Below are positions 15,670-23,866 of a stretch of 64,000 nt of DNA, in pieces; positions within the stretch are counted from its first letter, which is position 1; each line of letters opens with the position of its first letter. The DNA lies in NCBI RefSeq assembly GCF_014395425.1, contig NZ_CP060711.1, forward strand, positions 2,232,001-2,296,000, given 5' to 3'. The notes beneath the pieces were generated by a model, which had not been told where the DNA came from, did not search any database, and was given only the letters and a program-made list of their open reading frames with translations. Source of the stretch: Thermomonas brevis. Lineage in GTDB: Bacteria > Pseudomonadota > Gammaproteobacteria > Xanthomonadales > Xanthomonadaceae. The translations under genes and the position numbers were made by a program.

Positions 15670-17532
15670 TTATTCGGGCTGCCAGCGCAGGCTGAGCACG
15701 AACTCGCGGCCGGGCTGGTTGTACCAGGCGCTGGTTTCGTAGCGCTTGTCGAAGGCGTTGACCACGTTCGCCTGCAGCGTCCAGCCGGGGGCGAAGCGCC
15801 AGGACACGCGTGCGTCGAGGGTGCCGTAGCCGCCCACGCGCAGGGTGTTGGCGGCGTCGTCCCAGCGCGCGGCTTCGGCGATGCCGGACACGCCGAAGCC
15901 CCAGGCGCCGACGTCGCGGTCGAGGTCGAGGCGCGCGCTGCGCTGCGGGCGGCGGGCGAGGCGCTTGCCGCTGTCCAGGTTGCGCGCGTCCAGCCAGCCG
16001 AGCTGGCCGCGCAGCGTCCATTCGCCGAGCGTGGCCGAGCCGGTCAGCTCGATGCCGCGGATGCGCGCGTCCTCGACGTTGACCGGCTTGAACAGCGAGG
16101 ACTCCCAGGCGATCAGGTCGCTGGCGCGGGTCTGGTAGGCGTTGGCCTGCACGTGCCAGCCATCGCCGCCGCGCGCCAGCGACAGCTCGGTGCTGCGCGA
16201 GGTTTCCGGGTTCAGATCCGGGTTGCTGGCGCCGGGGTAGTACAGCTCGTTGAAGGTGGGCGCCTTGAACGCGGTGGCGTGGCTGGCGGTCACGCGCCAG
16301 CCCTCGGCGAAGTCCAGCCCCCATGCAATCCCGCCGGTGGTGTGGCCGCCGAACTGGTCGTTGTCGTCGCGGCGCAGGCTCAGCTGCAGGTCGTGCGCGC
16401 CGAAGTCTCCCTGGTACTGGGCGAACACCGCGCGGTTGCCGCGGGTGCGGGCGAACGGCGACCACGGATCGACCACGTTGGCAGCGTCGCGCAGCCAGTC
16501 GAAGCCGGCGCTCAGCAACTGGCCTTTCGCGACGCCGAAGTCGCCCTGCAGGCTCGCGCTGTCGCGGGTGGTGGTGTAGCGGTTGGCGAAGGCGCTGCCG
16601 ATGTAGTTGTCGGAGTCGTCGGTGTTGCGGCCGGCGGTCAGCTTCAGCTGCATGGCCTCGGACGGCGTCCAGCGCACGCTGCCGCCCACGGTCTGCTGGA
16701 CGATGTCGGAGTTGTCCTGGTAGTCGCCGTCGTAGTCGTTGTGGCCTTCGGCGCGGCTGGCGCGGGCGTCGAACTGCCAGGCTTCGCCGGGCGCGAAGTC
16801 CGCGCGCAGGGCGGCGCTGTTGTTGCGGTAGCCGTCGCGGTCGAGGTGCGTGCCCTGCTTGATGAAGCAGCCCGCGCCGGAGAAGTCGGTGTTCAGGTTG
16901 CCGTTGCAGGCGTTGATGCCGTCGGTGCCCTGGTGAGCCACGTCCACGCCCACGCCGCCGCGCTTGCCGCGCAGGTCGAGGCCGGCCGAGGCTTCGCGCA
17001 GGCCGTGGCTGCCGGCGGCGATGCGGGCGCGGCCGCGCACGCCTTCGGTCTCGCCGCGGCGGGTGAAGATCTGGATCACGCCGCCGATGGCGTCGGCGCC
17101 GTACAGCGACGAGCGCGGGCCGCGCACGATCTCGATGCGCTCGATTTGCGCCAGCGGGAGATCCTGCAGCGAGGTCAGGCCCGAGGTCGGCGAGCCCACG
17201 CGGATGCCGTCGATCAGGAACAGCACGTGGTCGGACTCGGTGCCGCGCATGAACAGCGTGGACAGCTTGCCCAGCCCGCCCTGGTTGACGATGGCGATGC
17301 CGGCGCGGCCGCGCAGCAGTTCCGGAAGCGAACGCGCGCTGCTGGCGTCGATCTGAGCGCGGTCGATCACTTCCACCGCCGCCAGCGCGGCGTCGACCGT
17401 GGTGGGGGTGCGGGTGGCGGTGACGACGACGGCGTCGAGATCCTTGGCCTCGTCGCCGTGGGCCAGCGCCAGCGAGGGCAGCAGCGCAAGCGCGAGGATG
17501 TTGAGGCGGAGCGGGATGGAGCGGAAACGCAT
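15670..17532 (-). CDS. btuB: TonB-dependent vitamin B12 receptor
   Basis: Outer-membrane TonB-dependent transporter, 620 aa, for cobalamin uptake. The signal peptide (MRFRSIPLRLNILALALLPS, cleavage after LALA) is followed by the TonB box DAVVVTATR. The plug domain contains LRGRAGIAIVNQGG, MRGTESDHVLFLIDG and IERIEIVRGPRSSLYG. A 22-strand-type barrel ends in VLSLRWQPE, without the usual terminal Phe. A calcium/substrate-type loop DYDGDYQDNSD is visible. Identification as the B12 receptor rests on similarity to BtuB and on the cobalamin riboswitch directly upstream. The start is ATG 17530-17532. No cobalamin biosynthesis or BtuCDF genes are adjacent. Confidence 0.95.
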   Translation of the reverse strand: MRFRSIPLRLNILALALLPSLALAHGDEAKDLDAVVVTATRTPTTVDAALAAVEVIDRAQIDASSARSLPELLRGRAGIAIVNQGGLGKLSTLFMRGTESDHVLFLIDGIRVGSPTSGLTSLQDLPLAQIERIEIVRGPRSSLYGADAIGGVIQIFTRRGETEGVRGRARIAAGSHGLREASAGLDLRGKRGGVGVDVAHQGTDGINACNGNLNTDFSGAGCFIKQGTHLDRDGYRNNSAALRADFAPGEAWQFDARASRAEGHNDYDGDYQDNSDIVQQTVGGSVRWTPSEAMQLKLTAGRNTDDSDNYIGSAFANRYTTTRDSASLQGDFGVAKGQLLSAGFDWLRDAANVVDPWSPFARTRGNRAVFAQYQGDFGAHDLQLSLRRDDNDQFGGHTTGGIAWGLDFAEGWRVTASHATAFKAPTFNELYYPGASNPDLNPETSRSTELSLARGGDGWHVQANAYQTRASDLIAWESSLFKPVNVEDARIRGIELTGSATLGEWTLRGQLGWLDARNLDSGKRLARRPQRSARLDLDRDVGAWGFGVSGIAEAARWDDAANTLRVGGYGTLDARVSWRFAPGWTLQANVVNAFDKRYETSAWYNQPGREFVLSLRWQPE

Positions 17533-17679
17533 GATGGGTTCTCCGGCGCGCACGCCCGCGCGCCCGTGGATGGAAGGGCGGCTGCGCTGCGGACGGAAAC
17601 GGCGGACGAAGGCGATGCGCGTGCGGCACGGGCAGGCCGGCGTCGCGCAATGCCCGCCGCATCGCAACCTGACGTGTCC

Positions 17680-17885
17680 GTGGCCGGTCTCCGGGCTTGC
17701 GGGCGGACATCGGTCGATGTCCCGTCCGGCGCCTTCCCATGCCTGCATCGAACCGATGCGCGCACAGTGGCCGATGCCGGACTTGTCTCGCTTACCGTTG
17801 CGGGGGCAGCGCCGGACTGGATGCACCTGCGTGCAGCGTCACCGGCTTCCCGTTTCAATCCGCAGGCAGGGCCGGCGGATCACCT
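17680..17885 (-). ncRNA. Cobalamin riboswitch upstream of btuB
   Basis: Read on the minus strand, the conserved elements occur in order. GGGAAGCCGGTG is at 17840-17851 and GCTGCCCCCGCAACGGTAAG within 17789-17810. AGTCCGG and GCCACTG (the B12-box region) lie near 17765-17785. GGGAAGGCGCC is near 17729-17739, and the closing AGCCCGGAGACCGGCC is at 17682-17697. About 150 nt of expression platform separate it from the btuB start. It should repress btuB when adenosyl- or related cobalamin is bound. With its platform it fills the 396-bp gene-free interval. Confidence 0.95.
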
Positions 17886-17928
17886 CGAACCCGGCAATTC
17901 TAGCGCAGCCGCGGGCGCGGCCGGCGGA

Positions 17929-18327
17929 TCAGTCGCCGTCGTTCGATTCCGATCCGCCATGACGATCGTCGTCGGCGTACGCATCGAAAAGCGGCGCGAA
18001 CGCGGGCGCGGCGGCTTCGTCGTGGTGGGTGGTGGTGACCGGCGCGGCGGCCGGACGACCGCGCGGCGGCGGCAGCAGCGCGATGGCCGCCTCGGCGGCC
18101 TGCACCAGTTCGGTGCGGCGCGCCTCCGGCACTTCCTGCCAGTGGCAGTCCTTCAGCGCGCCTTCCAGCGAGTACAGCAGGTTGAGGCTGGGCTTGAAGC
18201 CGGCGCGGCGCACCTTCATGTACGCCTCCACCGCGCCGACCGCGGCCAGGTCGTCCAGCGAGCGCAGGCCCACCTGGCGCAGCCAGGCGGCGGACTTCGG
18301 GCCGATGTTGCGCAGCTTCGCGCTCAT
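17929..18327 (-). CDS. TfoX C-terminal-domain protein
   Basis: A 132-aa cytoplasmic protein. Residues 1-85 match the TfoX/Sxy C-terminal helix-hairpin-helix-like domain (LRNIGPKSAAWLRQVGLRSLDDLAAVGAVEAY, then LNLLYSLEGAL). The tail is low-complexity, Pro/Ala then acidic (DAYADDDRHGGSESNDGD). The TfoX N-terminal domain is missing, so a competence-regulator role is not implied. The start overlaps the stop of the upstream fRMsr gene by 4 bp (ATGA), indicating translational coupling. Function unknown. Confidence 0.85.
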   Translation of the reverse strand: MSAKLRNIGPKSAAWLRQVGLRSLDDLAAVGAVEAYMKVRRAGFKPSLNLLYSLEGALKDCHWQEVPEARRTELVQAAEAAIALLPPPRGRPAAAPVTTTHHDEAAAPAFAPLFDAYADDDRHGGSESNDGD

Positions 18328-18809
18328 TGCAGCGATTCCAGGAACGCCCGGGCGATCGCTTCCAGGCCTTGCTGGTCTTCAACGGAAAAGCGCGCGGGGA
18401 TCGGACTGTCGAGGTCGAACACGCCGAGCAGCGCATCGCCCTGGTACAGCGGCACGACCAGCTCCGAGCGGCTGGCCGAATCGCAGGCGATGTGGCCGGG
18501 AAAGGCGTTCACGTCCTCGACGCGCTGCGTCTGCCGGGTGCGCGCCGCCGCGCCGCACACGCCTTTCTCCAGCGGGATGCGCACGCAGGCGGGCAGGCCC
18601 TGGAACGGGCCGACCACCAGCTCGGCGCCGTCGTAGAAGTAGAAGCCCACCCAGTTGAGGTCGGGCAGCGCGTGGTACACCAGCGCGGACAGGTTGGCGG
18701 CGTTGGCGATGCGGTCGCGTTCGTCGTGCAGCAGCGCGCGCGCCTGTTCCAGCAGCTGCGCGTATTGTTCCGGCTTGCTGCCGGTGAGGGCGGTGGCGGA
18801 GAAGCTCAT
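18324..18809 (-). CDS. msrC: Free methionine-(R)-sulfoxide reductase (GAF-domain)
   Basis: A 161-aa single GAF-domain enzyme reducing free methionine-R-sulfoxide, part of oxidative damage repair. Family residues are clear: LNWVGFYFYDG, the three catalytic/resolving cysteines in LPACVRIP, GVCGAA and HIACDSASRSE, and VPLYQGDALLGVFDLDSP. Length equals family norm. It is translationally coupled to the downstream TfoX-C gene. Confidence 0.94.
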   Translation of the reverse strand: MSFSATALTGSKPEQYAQLLEQARALLHDERDRIANAANLSALVYHALPDLNWVGFYFYDGAELVVGPFQGLPACVRIPLEKGVCGAAARTRQTQRVEDVNAFPGHIACDSASRSELVVPLYQGDALLGVFDLDSPIPARFSVEDQQGLEAIARAFLESLQ

Positions 18810-18847
18810 CCGTCGAGTCTAGCAGCGCCGCACGCTATGCTGACGGG

Positions 18848-19591
18848 ATGACGGGAGTTTCCGAACTGCGGCGCATGCCGGACGGGTTTCTGGAGCGCGG
18901 CGCGCAGGTGACGCGGCTGGAAGCGTTCGTGGACGCCGCGTTCGCGTTCGCGGTCACCCTGCTGGTGATCTCGCTGGACGCCATTCCGGACAGCATCCCG
19001 GCCTTGATGGAGGCGATGAAGGGCGTGCCGGCGTTCGCCGCCTCGTTCGCGCAGATCGCGTTCTTCTGGCATGCGCACGCGGGCTGGAGCAAGCGCTACG
19101 GCCTGGACGACGCGGCCAGCACCTGGCTCAGCCTGGCGATGGTGTTCCTGGTGCTGGTCTACGTGTACCCGCTGAAGATCGTCTACGGCGCGCTGTTCTT
19201 CTGGCTCAGCGCCGGCTGGTTCCGGGCGCCGGTGCCGTTCGGCAGCCTGGGCGACCTGGCCGCCATGTTCGCGGTGTACGGCATCGCCTTCGCCACGCTG
19301 TCGGCCTGCATGCTGGCGCTGTACGCGCACGCGTGGCGGCGCCGGGACGCATTGGGGCTGGATGCGGCCGAAGCGGCGATGACCCGGCGCAACGCCGCGG
19401 CCTGGTGCTGGCGCGTGATCGTGGCGCTGCTGTCGCTGCTGGCCGCCTGGATGCTGTCGCGCAGCGCCCGCGTGCCGATCTGGCTGACCGGCGCGCCGGG
19501 GATGGCGTATCTCCTGATGCCGCTGTCGCGCGTCTTCGCCTCCGCGTTCGAGCGCCGCGCGCGTGCCGGGACGCATCCGGAGCGGACGTGA
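18848..19591 (+). CDS. TMEM175/DUF1211-family potassium-channel-like membrane protein
   Basis: A 247-aa integral membrane protein with six predicted helices. The first helix carries RLEAFVDAAFAFAVTLLVISL, the TMEM175 signature (usually RxxxFSDxxFAxxxT). Bacterial TMEM175 proteins form potassium-selective leak channels. A second signature copy, seen in two-repeat family members, is not evident. The stop overlaps the GTG start of bioD in a GTGA arrangement, so the two are probably cotranscribed, though no functional link is obvious. Confidence 0.85.
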   Translation: MTGVSELRRMPDGFLERGAQVTRLEAFVDAAFAFAVTLLVISLDAIPDSIPALMEAMKGVPAFAASFAQIAFFWHAHAGWSKRYGLDDAASTWLSLAMVFLVLVYVYPLKIVYGALFFWLSAGWFRAPVPFGSLGDLAAMFAVYGIAFATLSACMLALYAHAWRRRDALGLDAAEAAMTRRNAAAWCWRVIVALLSLLAAWMLSRSARVPIWLTGAPGMAYLLMPLSRVFASAFERRARAGTHPERT

Positions 19592-20265
19592 CCTTCCCGC
19601 TCTACGTCACCGGCACCGACACCGGCATCGGCAAGACCCTGTCGAGCTGCGCGCTGCTGCATGCGCTGCGCGGGCGCGGCCTGCGCGCGGCGGGGATGAA
19701 GCCGGTGGCGAGCGGTTGCGCGCGCATCGACGGCGAATGGCGCAACGAGGACGCGCTGGCCCTGCAGGCGGCGGGCGAGGCCGGCATCGCCTACGCCGAC
19801 ATCAATCCGTTCGCGCTGGAACATCCGCTGGCGCCGGAACTGGCCGCGCGCGATGCCGGCGTCGAAGTCGGATTTCAGCCGATCCTCGCTGCGTATGCGC
19901 GGCTCGCGGCGCGCGCCGACGCGGTGGTGGTCGAAGGCGTCGGCGGCTGGGCCGCACCGTTGTCGGCGTCGCTGATGCAGGCCGATCTGGTGCGCGCGCT
20001 GCGGTTGCCGGTGGTGCTGGTGGTCGGGCTGCGGCTGGGCTGCCTCAACCATGCGCTGCTCAGCGCGCGGGCGATCGCTGACGACGGCGTGCAGTTGGCG
20101 GGCTGGATCGCGTCGCATGTCGATCCGGCGATGGAGCGCGTCGAGGACAACCTGGCGATGCTGCGCGAGCGCTTGCCTGCGCCGTGCTGGGGCGTGCTGC
20201 CGCATGCGCCGGGTATCGATCCGGCATTGCTTGCACGACATCTGCGGATTGCCGAACACGTGTAG
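19588..20265 (+). CDS. bioD: Dethiobiotin synthetase
   Basis: ATP-dependent ring closure of 7,8-diaminopelargonate to dethiobiotin, the penultimate biotin step. The product is 225 aa from a GTG start (19588-19590) overlapping the upstream stop. Motifs are GTDTGIGKT (Walker A, about 8-16), MKPVASGC (about 36-43), and EGVGGWAAPLS (Mg/ATP loop, about 111-121). VVLVVGLRLGCLNHALLS follows. The other bio genes are not in the window. The 380 bp after it hold two dispersed repeats and a terminator of the opposite operon, but no gene. Confidence 0.95.
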   Translation: MTFPLYVTGTDTGIGKTLSSCALLHALRGRGLRAAGMKPVASGCARIDGEWRNEDALALQAAGEAGIAYADINPFALEHPLAPELAARDAGVEVGFQPILAAYARLAARADAVVVEGVGGWAAPLSASLMQADLVRALRLPVVLVVGLRLGCLNHALLSARAIADDGVQLAGWIASHVDPAMERVEDNLAMLRERLPAPCWGVLPHAPGIDPALLARHLRIAEHV

Positions 20266-20298
20266 TCGCTTGTTTGCGCGGCATCCCGCGTGCGCCGC

Positions 20299-20396
20299 TG
20301 TGCCGGGCAGGAGGTTCGCCGCTTGGGGCTCCGCGTCCGGCTCCGATGCGCGGCCGCAGACCATCCATGGTCTGCTCGAACCTCCTGCCCGGCACA
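20299..20396. repeat. Structured palindromic repeat element, copy A
   Basis: Flanked by a perfect 20-bp inverted repeat, TGTGCCGGGCAGGAGGTTCG at 20299-20318 with its complement at 20377-20396. An inner hairpin CAGACCAT-CC-ATGGTCTG lies at 20357-20374. The core, read in reverse complement, matches copy B. Confidence 0.8.
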
Positions 20397-20459
20397 GCAT
20401 CGCCCGATTTCTTTCGTGGTCGTGGTAGAGCTTTTTCGTCACGTGCGAGAACAGTTGGT

Positions 20460-20578
20460 GCCGCGTTGCCTGCCTTGGGGGGACGCTTCGAGCGCGCCAT
20501 GGATGGCGCGCGGCCGCGCATCGGAGCTGGATGCGGAGCCCTAAGCGGCGAAGCTCCCTCCGGGACAGGCAACGCGGC
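20460..20578. repeat. Structured palindromic repeat element, copy B
   Basis: Opposite orientation to copy A. Outer arms of 13 bp are GCCGCGTTGCCTG at 20460-20472 and the complement at 20566-20578. An inner hairpin CGCGCCAT-GG-ATGGCGCG is centred near 20502. The core shared with copy A includes GCGGCCGCGCATCGGAGC and GCGGAGCCC-AAGCGGCGAA. Confidence 0.8.
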
Positions 20579-20591
20579 CTCGCGACCCACA

Positions 20592-20620
20592 ACGAAAACG
20601 CCCGGGTTTCCCCGGGCGCT
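20592..20620 (-). terminator. Terminator of the RND efflux operon
   Basis: Stem CGCCCGGG (20599-20606) with CCCGGGCG (20611-20618), followed on the minus strand by a short T-run (TTTTCGTT). It lies about 26 bp past the stop of the RND pump gene. Confidence 0.8.
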
Positions 20621-20645
20621 TCGTCTTGCGTCATGTTCCAACCGA

Positions 20646-23600
20646 TCAACCGTGTTGCGGCTCCGGCGGCGGCAGCTGCGATGCCTCCGCATCGGTGGTC
20701 TTGCCGGCGTCGTGCGCGTGGTCGCGCGCCAAGTACAGATAGAACGCCGGCAGCACGAACAGGGTGAACAGCGTGCCGATGGTCATGCCGGACACGATCA
20801 CCACGCCCATCGAGAAGCGCGAGGCCGCGCCCGGGCCCTTCGCCAGCAGCAGCGGGATCATCGCGAACACCAGCGCGGCGGTGGTCATCAGCACCGGGCG
20901 CAGGCGGATGCCGGTGGCTTCCTCGATCGCCTCGCGCTTGGACAGGCCCTGTTCGATCTGCAGCTTGTTGGCGAACTCCACGATCAGGATGCCGTGCTTG
21001 GAGATCACGCCCACCAGCGTCACCAGGCCCACCTGGGTGTAGATGTTGATGCTCATGCCTGGGAACGCCTCGATGCCCATGAACTGCAGCACGTTGGCCG
21101 CCAGCGCCAGCACGTTCAGCGCCAGCAGCGCGCCGCAGATCGCCATCGGTACCGTGAGCAGCATGATCAGCGCGTCGCGGAAGCTCTCGAACTGCGCCGA
21201 CAGCACCAGGAAGATCACCACCAGCGCCAGCGCCAGCGTCAGCAGCATCGCCGAGCCTTCCTGCTTGAACTGCCGCGACTCGCCGGCGTAGTCCACGCTG
21301 TAGCCCTGCGGCAGCACGTCCTTGGCCGCCTGGTCGAGGATCGCCAGCGCCTCGCCCTTGCTCACGCCGGGGCGAGGGGCGAAGGTGATCGACACCGCGT
21401 TGAGCTGCTGGAAGCGCTTGAGCGACTGCGGCTGCGCGCTTTCCTTCAGCGTCACCACGGTGGACAGCGGGATCAGCTCGCCGTCGCGGGTGCGGGTGTA
21501 GTAGTTCTCCAGCGCCGACGCGTTGAGGCGGTCGCTGCGCTGCACCTGCGCGATCACGCGGTAGGAGCGGTTCTGCATCGAGAACAGGTTGGAGTAGCCG
21601 CCGGCCAGCATCGCCGACATGTCGGCCGCCAGCGTGCGCATGTCGATGCCCAGCGTGGCCGCCTTGTCGCGGTCGATGTTGACCTCGATGCGCGGCTTGT
21701 CGATCTTCAGGTCCTTGTCGAGGAAGATGAAGCGCTTGCTCGCCATCGCCTTCTGCAGGATCGCGTCGGCCAGTTCGGACAGCTGCGACAGCTCGCCAAC
21801 GCCGCCGATCACGAACTCGCCGCCGCCACCGCCGCCGCCCGCGCTGGGCAGCGAGGGCGGCACCAGCGCGAACACGTTCAGGCCGGTGACCTGCGACATC
21901 TTCGGCTGAAGCTCCTGCTGCAGCACCGCGTTGGTGGAGCGGCTGCGCTGGCTCCACGGCTTCAGCACGAAGCCGGCCATCGCGCTGGGGCTGGCGCCGC
22001 CGCCGCCGCCGAAGCCGCCGTTGAACAGGAAGTAGTCCTGCACCTCGGGCACGCCTTTGGCGATCTTGGTCACTTCCTCGGTGTAGCGCTCCACGTAGTC
22101 CAGCGTGGCGATGGGGTCGGCGCTGGCGACCGAGAAGATGAAGCCCTCGTCCTCCAGCGGCGCCGGTTCCTTCGGCGCGGTCATGTACAGGAACGCGCAG
22201 CTCACCAGCACGATCAGGCCGAACGCGGCGATCACCGACTTGGTCTCCAGCGCGCCGTGCAGCTTGCGCTTGTAGCCGTGGTGGAGCTTGTCGAAGCGGG
22301 TGTCCAGCCAGTTCTCGAACTTGCTCTTCGGATGGTCGGGATCGTGCGCCAGCAGGATCTTCGAGCTCATCATCGGGGTCAGCGTCAGCGCGATCACGCC
22401 CGACAGCAGCACCGCGCCGGCCAGAGTGAAGGCGAACTCGGTGAACAGCACGCCGGTCAGGCCGCCCTGGAAGCCGATCGGCAGGTACACCGCGATCAGC
22501 GTGGTGGTCATCGCCACCACCGGCCAGGCCAGCTCGCGCGCGCCGCGGATCGAGGCGTCGAACGGCGTCATGCCTTCCTCGATGTGGCGGTGGATGTTCT
22601 CCAGCACGATGATCGCGTCGTCCACCACGATGCCGATCGCCAGCACCATCGCCAGCAGGGTCAGCAGGTTGATGGTGAAGCCCATCAGCAGCATCAGGAA
22701 CAGGCCGCCGATCAGCGACAGCGGTATGGTCACGGCGGGGATCAGCACGCTGCGCAGCGAGCCCAGGAACAGGTAGATCACCACGATCACGATGACCAAG
22801 GCCTCGATGATCGTGCGGATCACCTCGTTGATCGCGTCCTGGATCGCCTCGGTGCTGTCGTACGGGATGCTGGCCTGCATGCCCTGCGGCAGCTGCGGGA
22901 TGATCTCGCCGTCCCAGACCTTGCGCACCGCCTTGATCACGTCCAGCGAGTTCGCGTCCGGGGCGACATAGATGCCCATGAACGTGGCCGACTCGCCGTT
23001 GATGCGCACCGAGGTGCCGTAGCTCTCCGAGCCCAGCGCCACGTCGGCGATGTCGCCGAGGCGCACGATCGCGCCGTCCTGCTCGCGCACGATCAGCTGG
23101 CGGAATTCGTCGGCGTTGCGCAGATCGGTGCGCGCGGTCATGTCGATGGCGACCATCTGGCCCTTGGTCGAGCCCACCGCGGCCAGCACGTTGTTGGACT
23201 GCAGCGCGTTGGACACGTCGCTGGCGGTCACCTTCAGCGCGGCCATCTTCTCCGGCTTCAGCCAGATGCGCATGGCGAAGGTGCCGGCGCCGAGGATGTC
23301 GGCGCGCTGCACGCCGTCCACGGTGACCAGCTTGGGCTGGATCACGCGGGTCAGGTAGTCGGTGATCTGGTTGTTGGTCAGCGTGTTGCTGGCGAACGAG
23401 ACGTACATCGCCGCGATCTGCTCGCCCTGCTGCAGGTCGATCACCGGGTCTTCCGACTGCGGCGGCAGCTGCCCGCGCAGCTTGTTGACCTTGGCGCTGA
23501 TCTGGGTGAGCGCCTCGCTGGGGTCCTTGTCCAGGCGGATGTAGGCCTGGATGGTGCTCATCCCGGCCGAACTGGTCGAGGAGATGTAGTCGATGCCCTC

Positions 23601-23822
23601 GGCGCTGGCGATCTCGCGCTCCAGCGGCGTGGTGATGAAGCCCTGGATCAGGTCCGCGTCGGCGCCGAAATAGGTGGTGCTGATGTTCACCACCGCGTTG
23701 CGCATTTCCGGGTACTTGCGCACGTTCAGTTCGCTGAAGGCGCGCAGGCCGAACAGCAGGATGAACAGGCTGACGACCATCGCCAGCACCGGCTTCCTGA
23801 TGAAGATGTCGGTGAATTTCAT
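20646..23822 (-). CDS. RND-family efflux pump, inner-membrane transporter
   Basis: A 1058-aa proton-driven exporter of the hydrophobe/amphiphile (AcrB/MexF) type. It starts MKFTDIFIRKPVLAMVVSLFI. Twelve helices are arranged as one N-terminal plus two groups separated by large periplasmic loops. The proton-relay Asp pair is in GIVVDDAIIVLENIHRH (about residue 405). The Gly-rich SAGGGGGGGEF and GGFGGGGGAS stretches in the second periplasmic loop are unusual insertions. It follows its adaptor gene by 44 bp and is closed by a terminator, so this is a two-gene operon with no outer-membrane channel gene. Drug specificity is not deducible. Confidence 0.94.
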   Translation of the reverse strand: MKFTDIFIRKPVLAMVVSLFILLFGLRAFSELNVRKYPEMRNAVVNISTTYFGADADLIQGFITTPLEREIASAEGIDYISSTSSAGMSTIQAYIRLDKDPSEALTQISAKVNKLRGQLPPQSEDPVIDLQQGEQIAAMYVSFASNTLTNNQITDYLTRVIQPKLVTVDGVQRADILGAGTFAMRIWLKPEKMAALKVTASDVSNALQSNNVLAAVGSTKGQMVAIDMTARTDLRNADEFRQLIVREQDGAIVRLGDIADVALGSESYGTSVRINGESATFMGIYVAPDANSLDVIKAVRKVWDGEIIPQLPQGMQASIPYDSTEAIQDAINEVIRTIIEALVIVIVVIYLFLGSLRSVLIPAVTIPLSLIGGLFLMLLMGFTINLLTLLAMVLAIGIVVDDAIIVLENIHRHIEEGMTPFDASIRGARELAWPVVAMTTTLIAVYLPIGFQGGLTGVLFTEFAFTLAGAVLLSGVIALTLTPMMSSKILLAHDPDHPKSKFENWLDTRFDKLHHGYKRKLHGALETKSVIAAFGLIVLVSCAFLYMTAPKEPAPLEDEGFIFSVASADPIATLDYVERYTEEVTKIAKGVPEVQDYFLFNGGFGGGGGASPSAMAGFVLKPWSQRSRSTNAVLQQELQPKMSQVTGLNVFALVPPSLPSAGGGGGGGEFVIGGVGELSQLSELADAILQKAMASKRFIFLDKDLKIDKPRIEVNIDRDKAATLGIDMRTLAADMSAMLAGGYSNLFSMQNRSYRVIAQVQRSDRLNASALENYYTRTRDGELIPLSTVVTLKESAQPQSLKRFQQLNAVSITFAPRPGVSKGEALAILDQAAKDVLPQGYSVDYAGESRQFKQEGSAMLLTLALALVVIFLVLSAQFESFRDALIMLLTVPMAICGALLALNVLALAANVLQFMGIEAFPGMSINIYTQVGLVTLVGVISKHGILIVEFANKLQIEQGLSKREAIEEATGIRLRPVLMTTAALVFAMIPLLLAKGPGAASRFSMGVVIVSGMTIGTLFTLFVLPAFYLYLARDHAHDAGKTTDAEASQLPPPEPQHG

Positions 23823-23866
23823 GGGGGTTCCCGCAAGTCAGGAATGGGAGCGGCGCGCGGCCGCCC

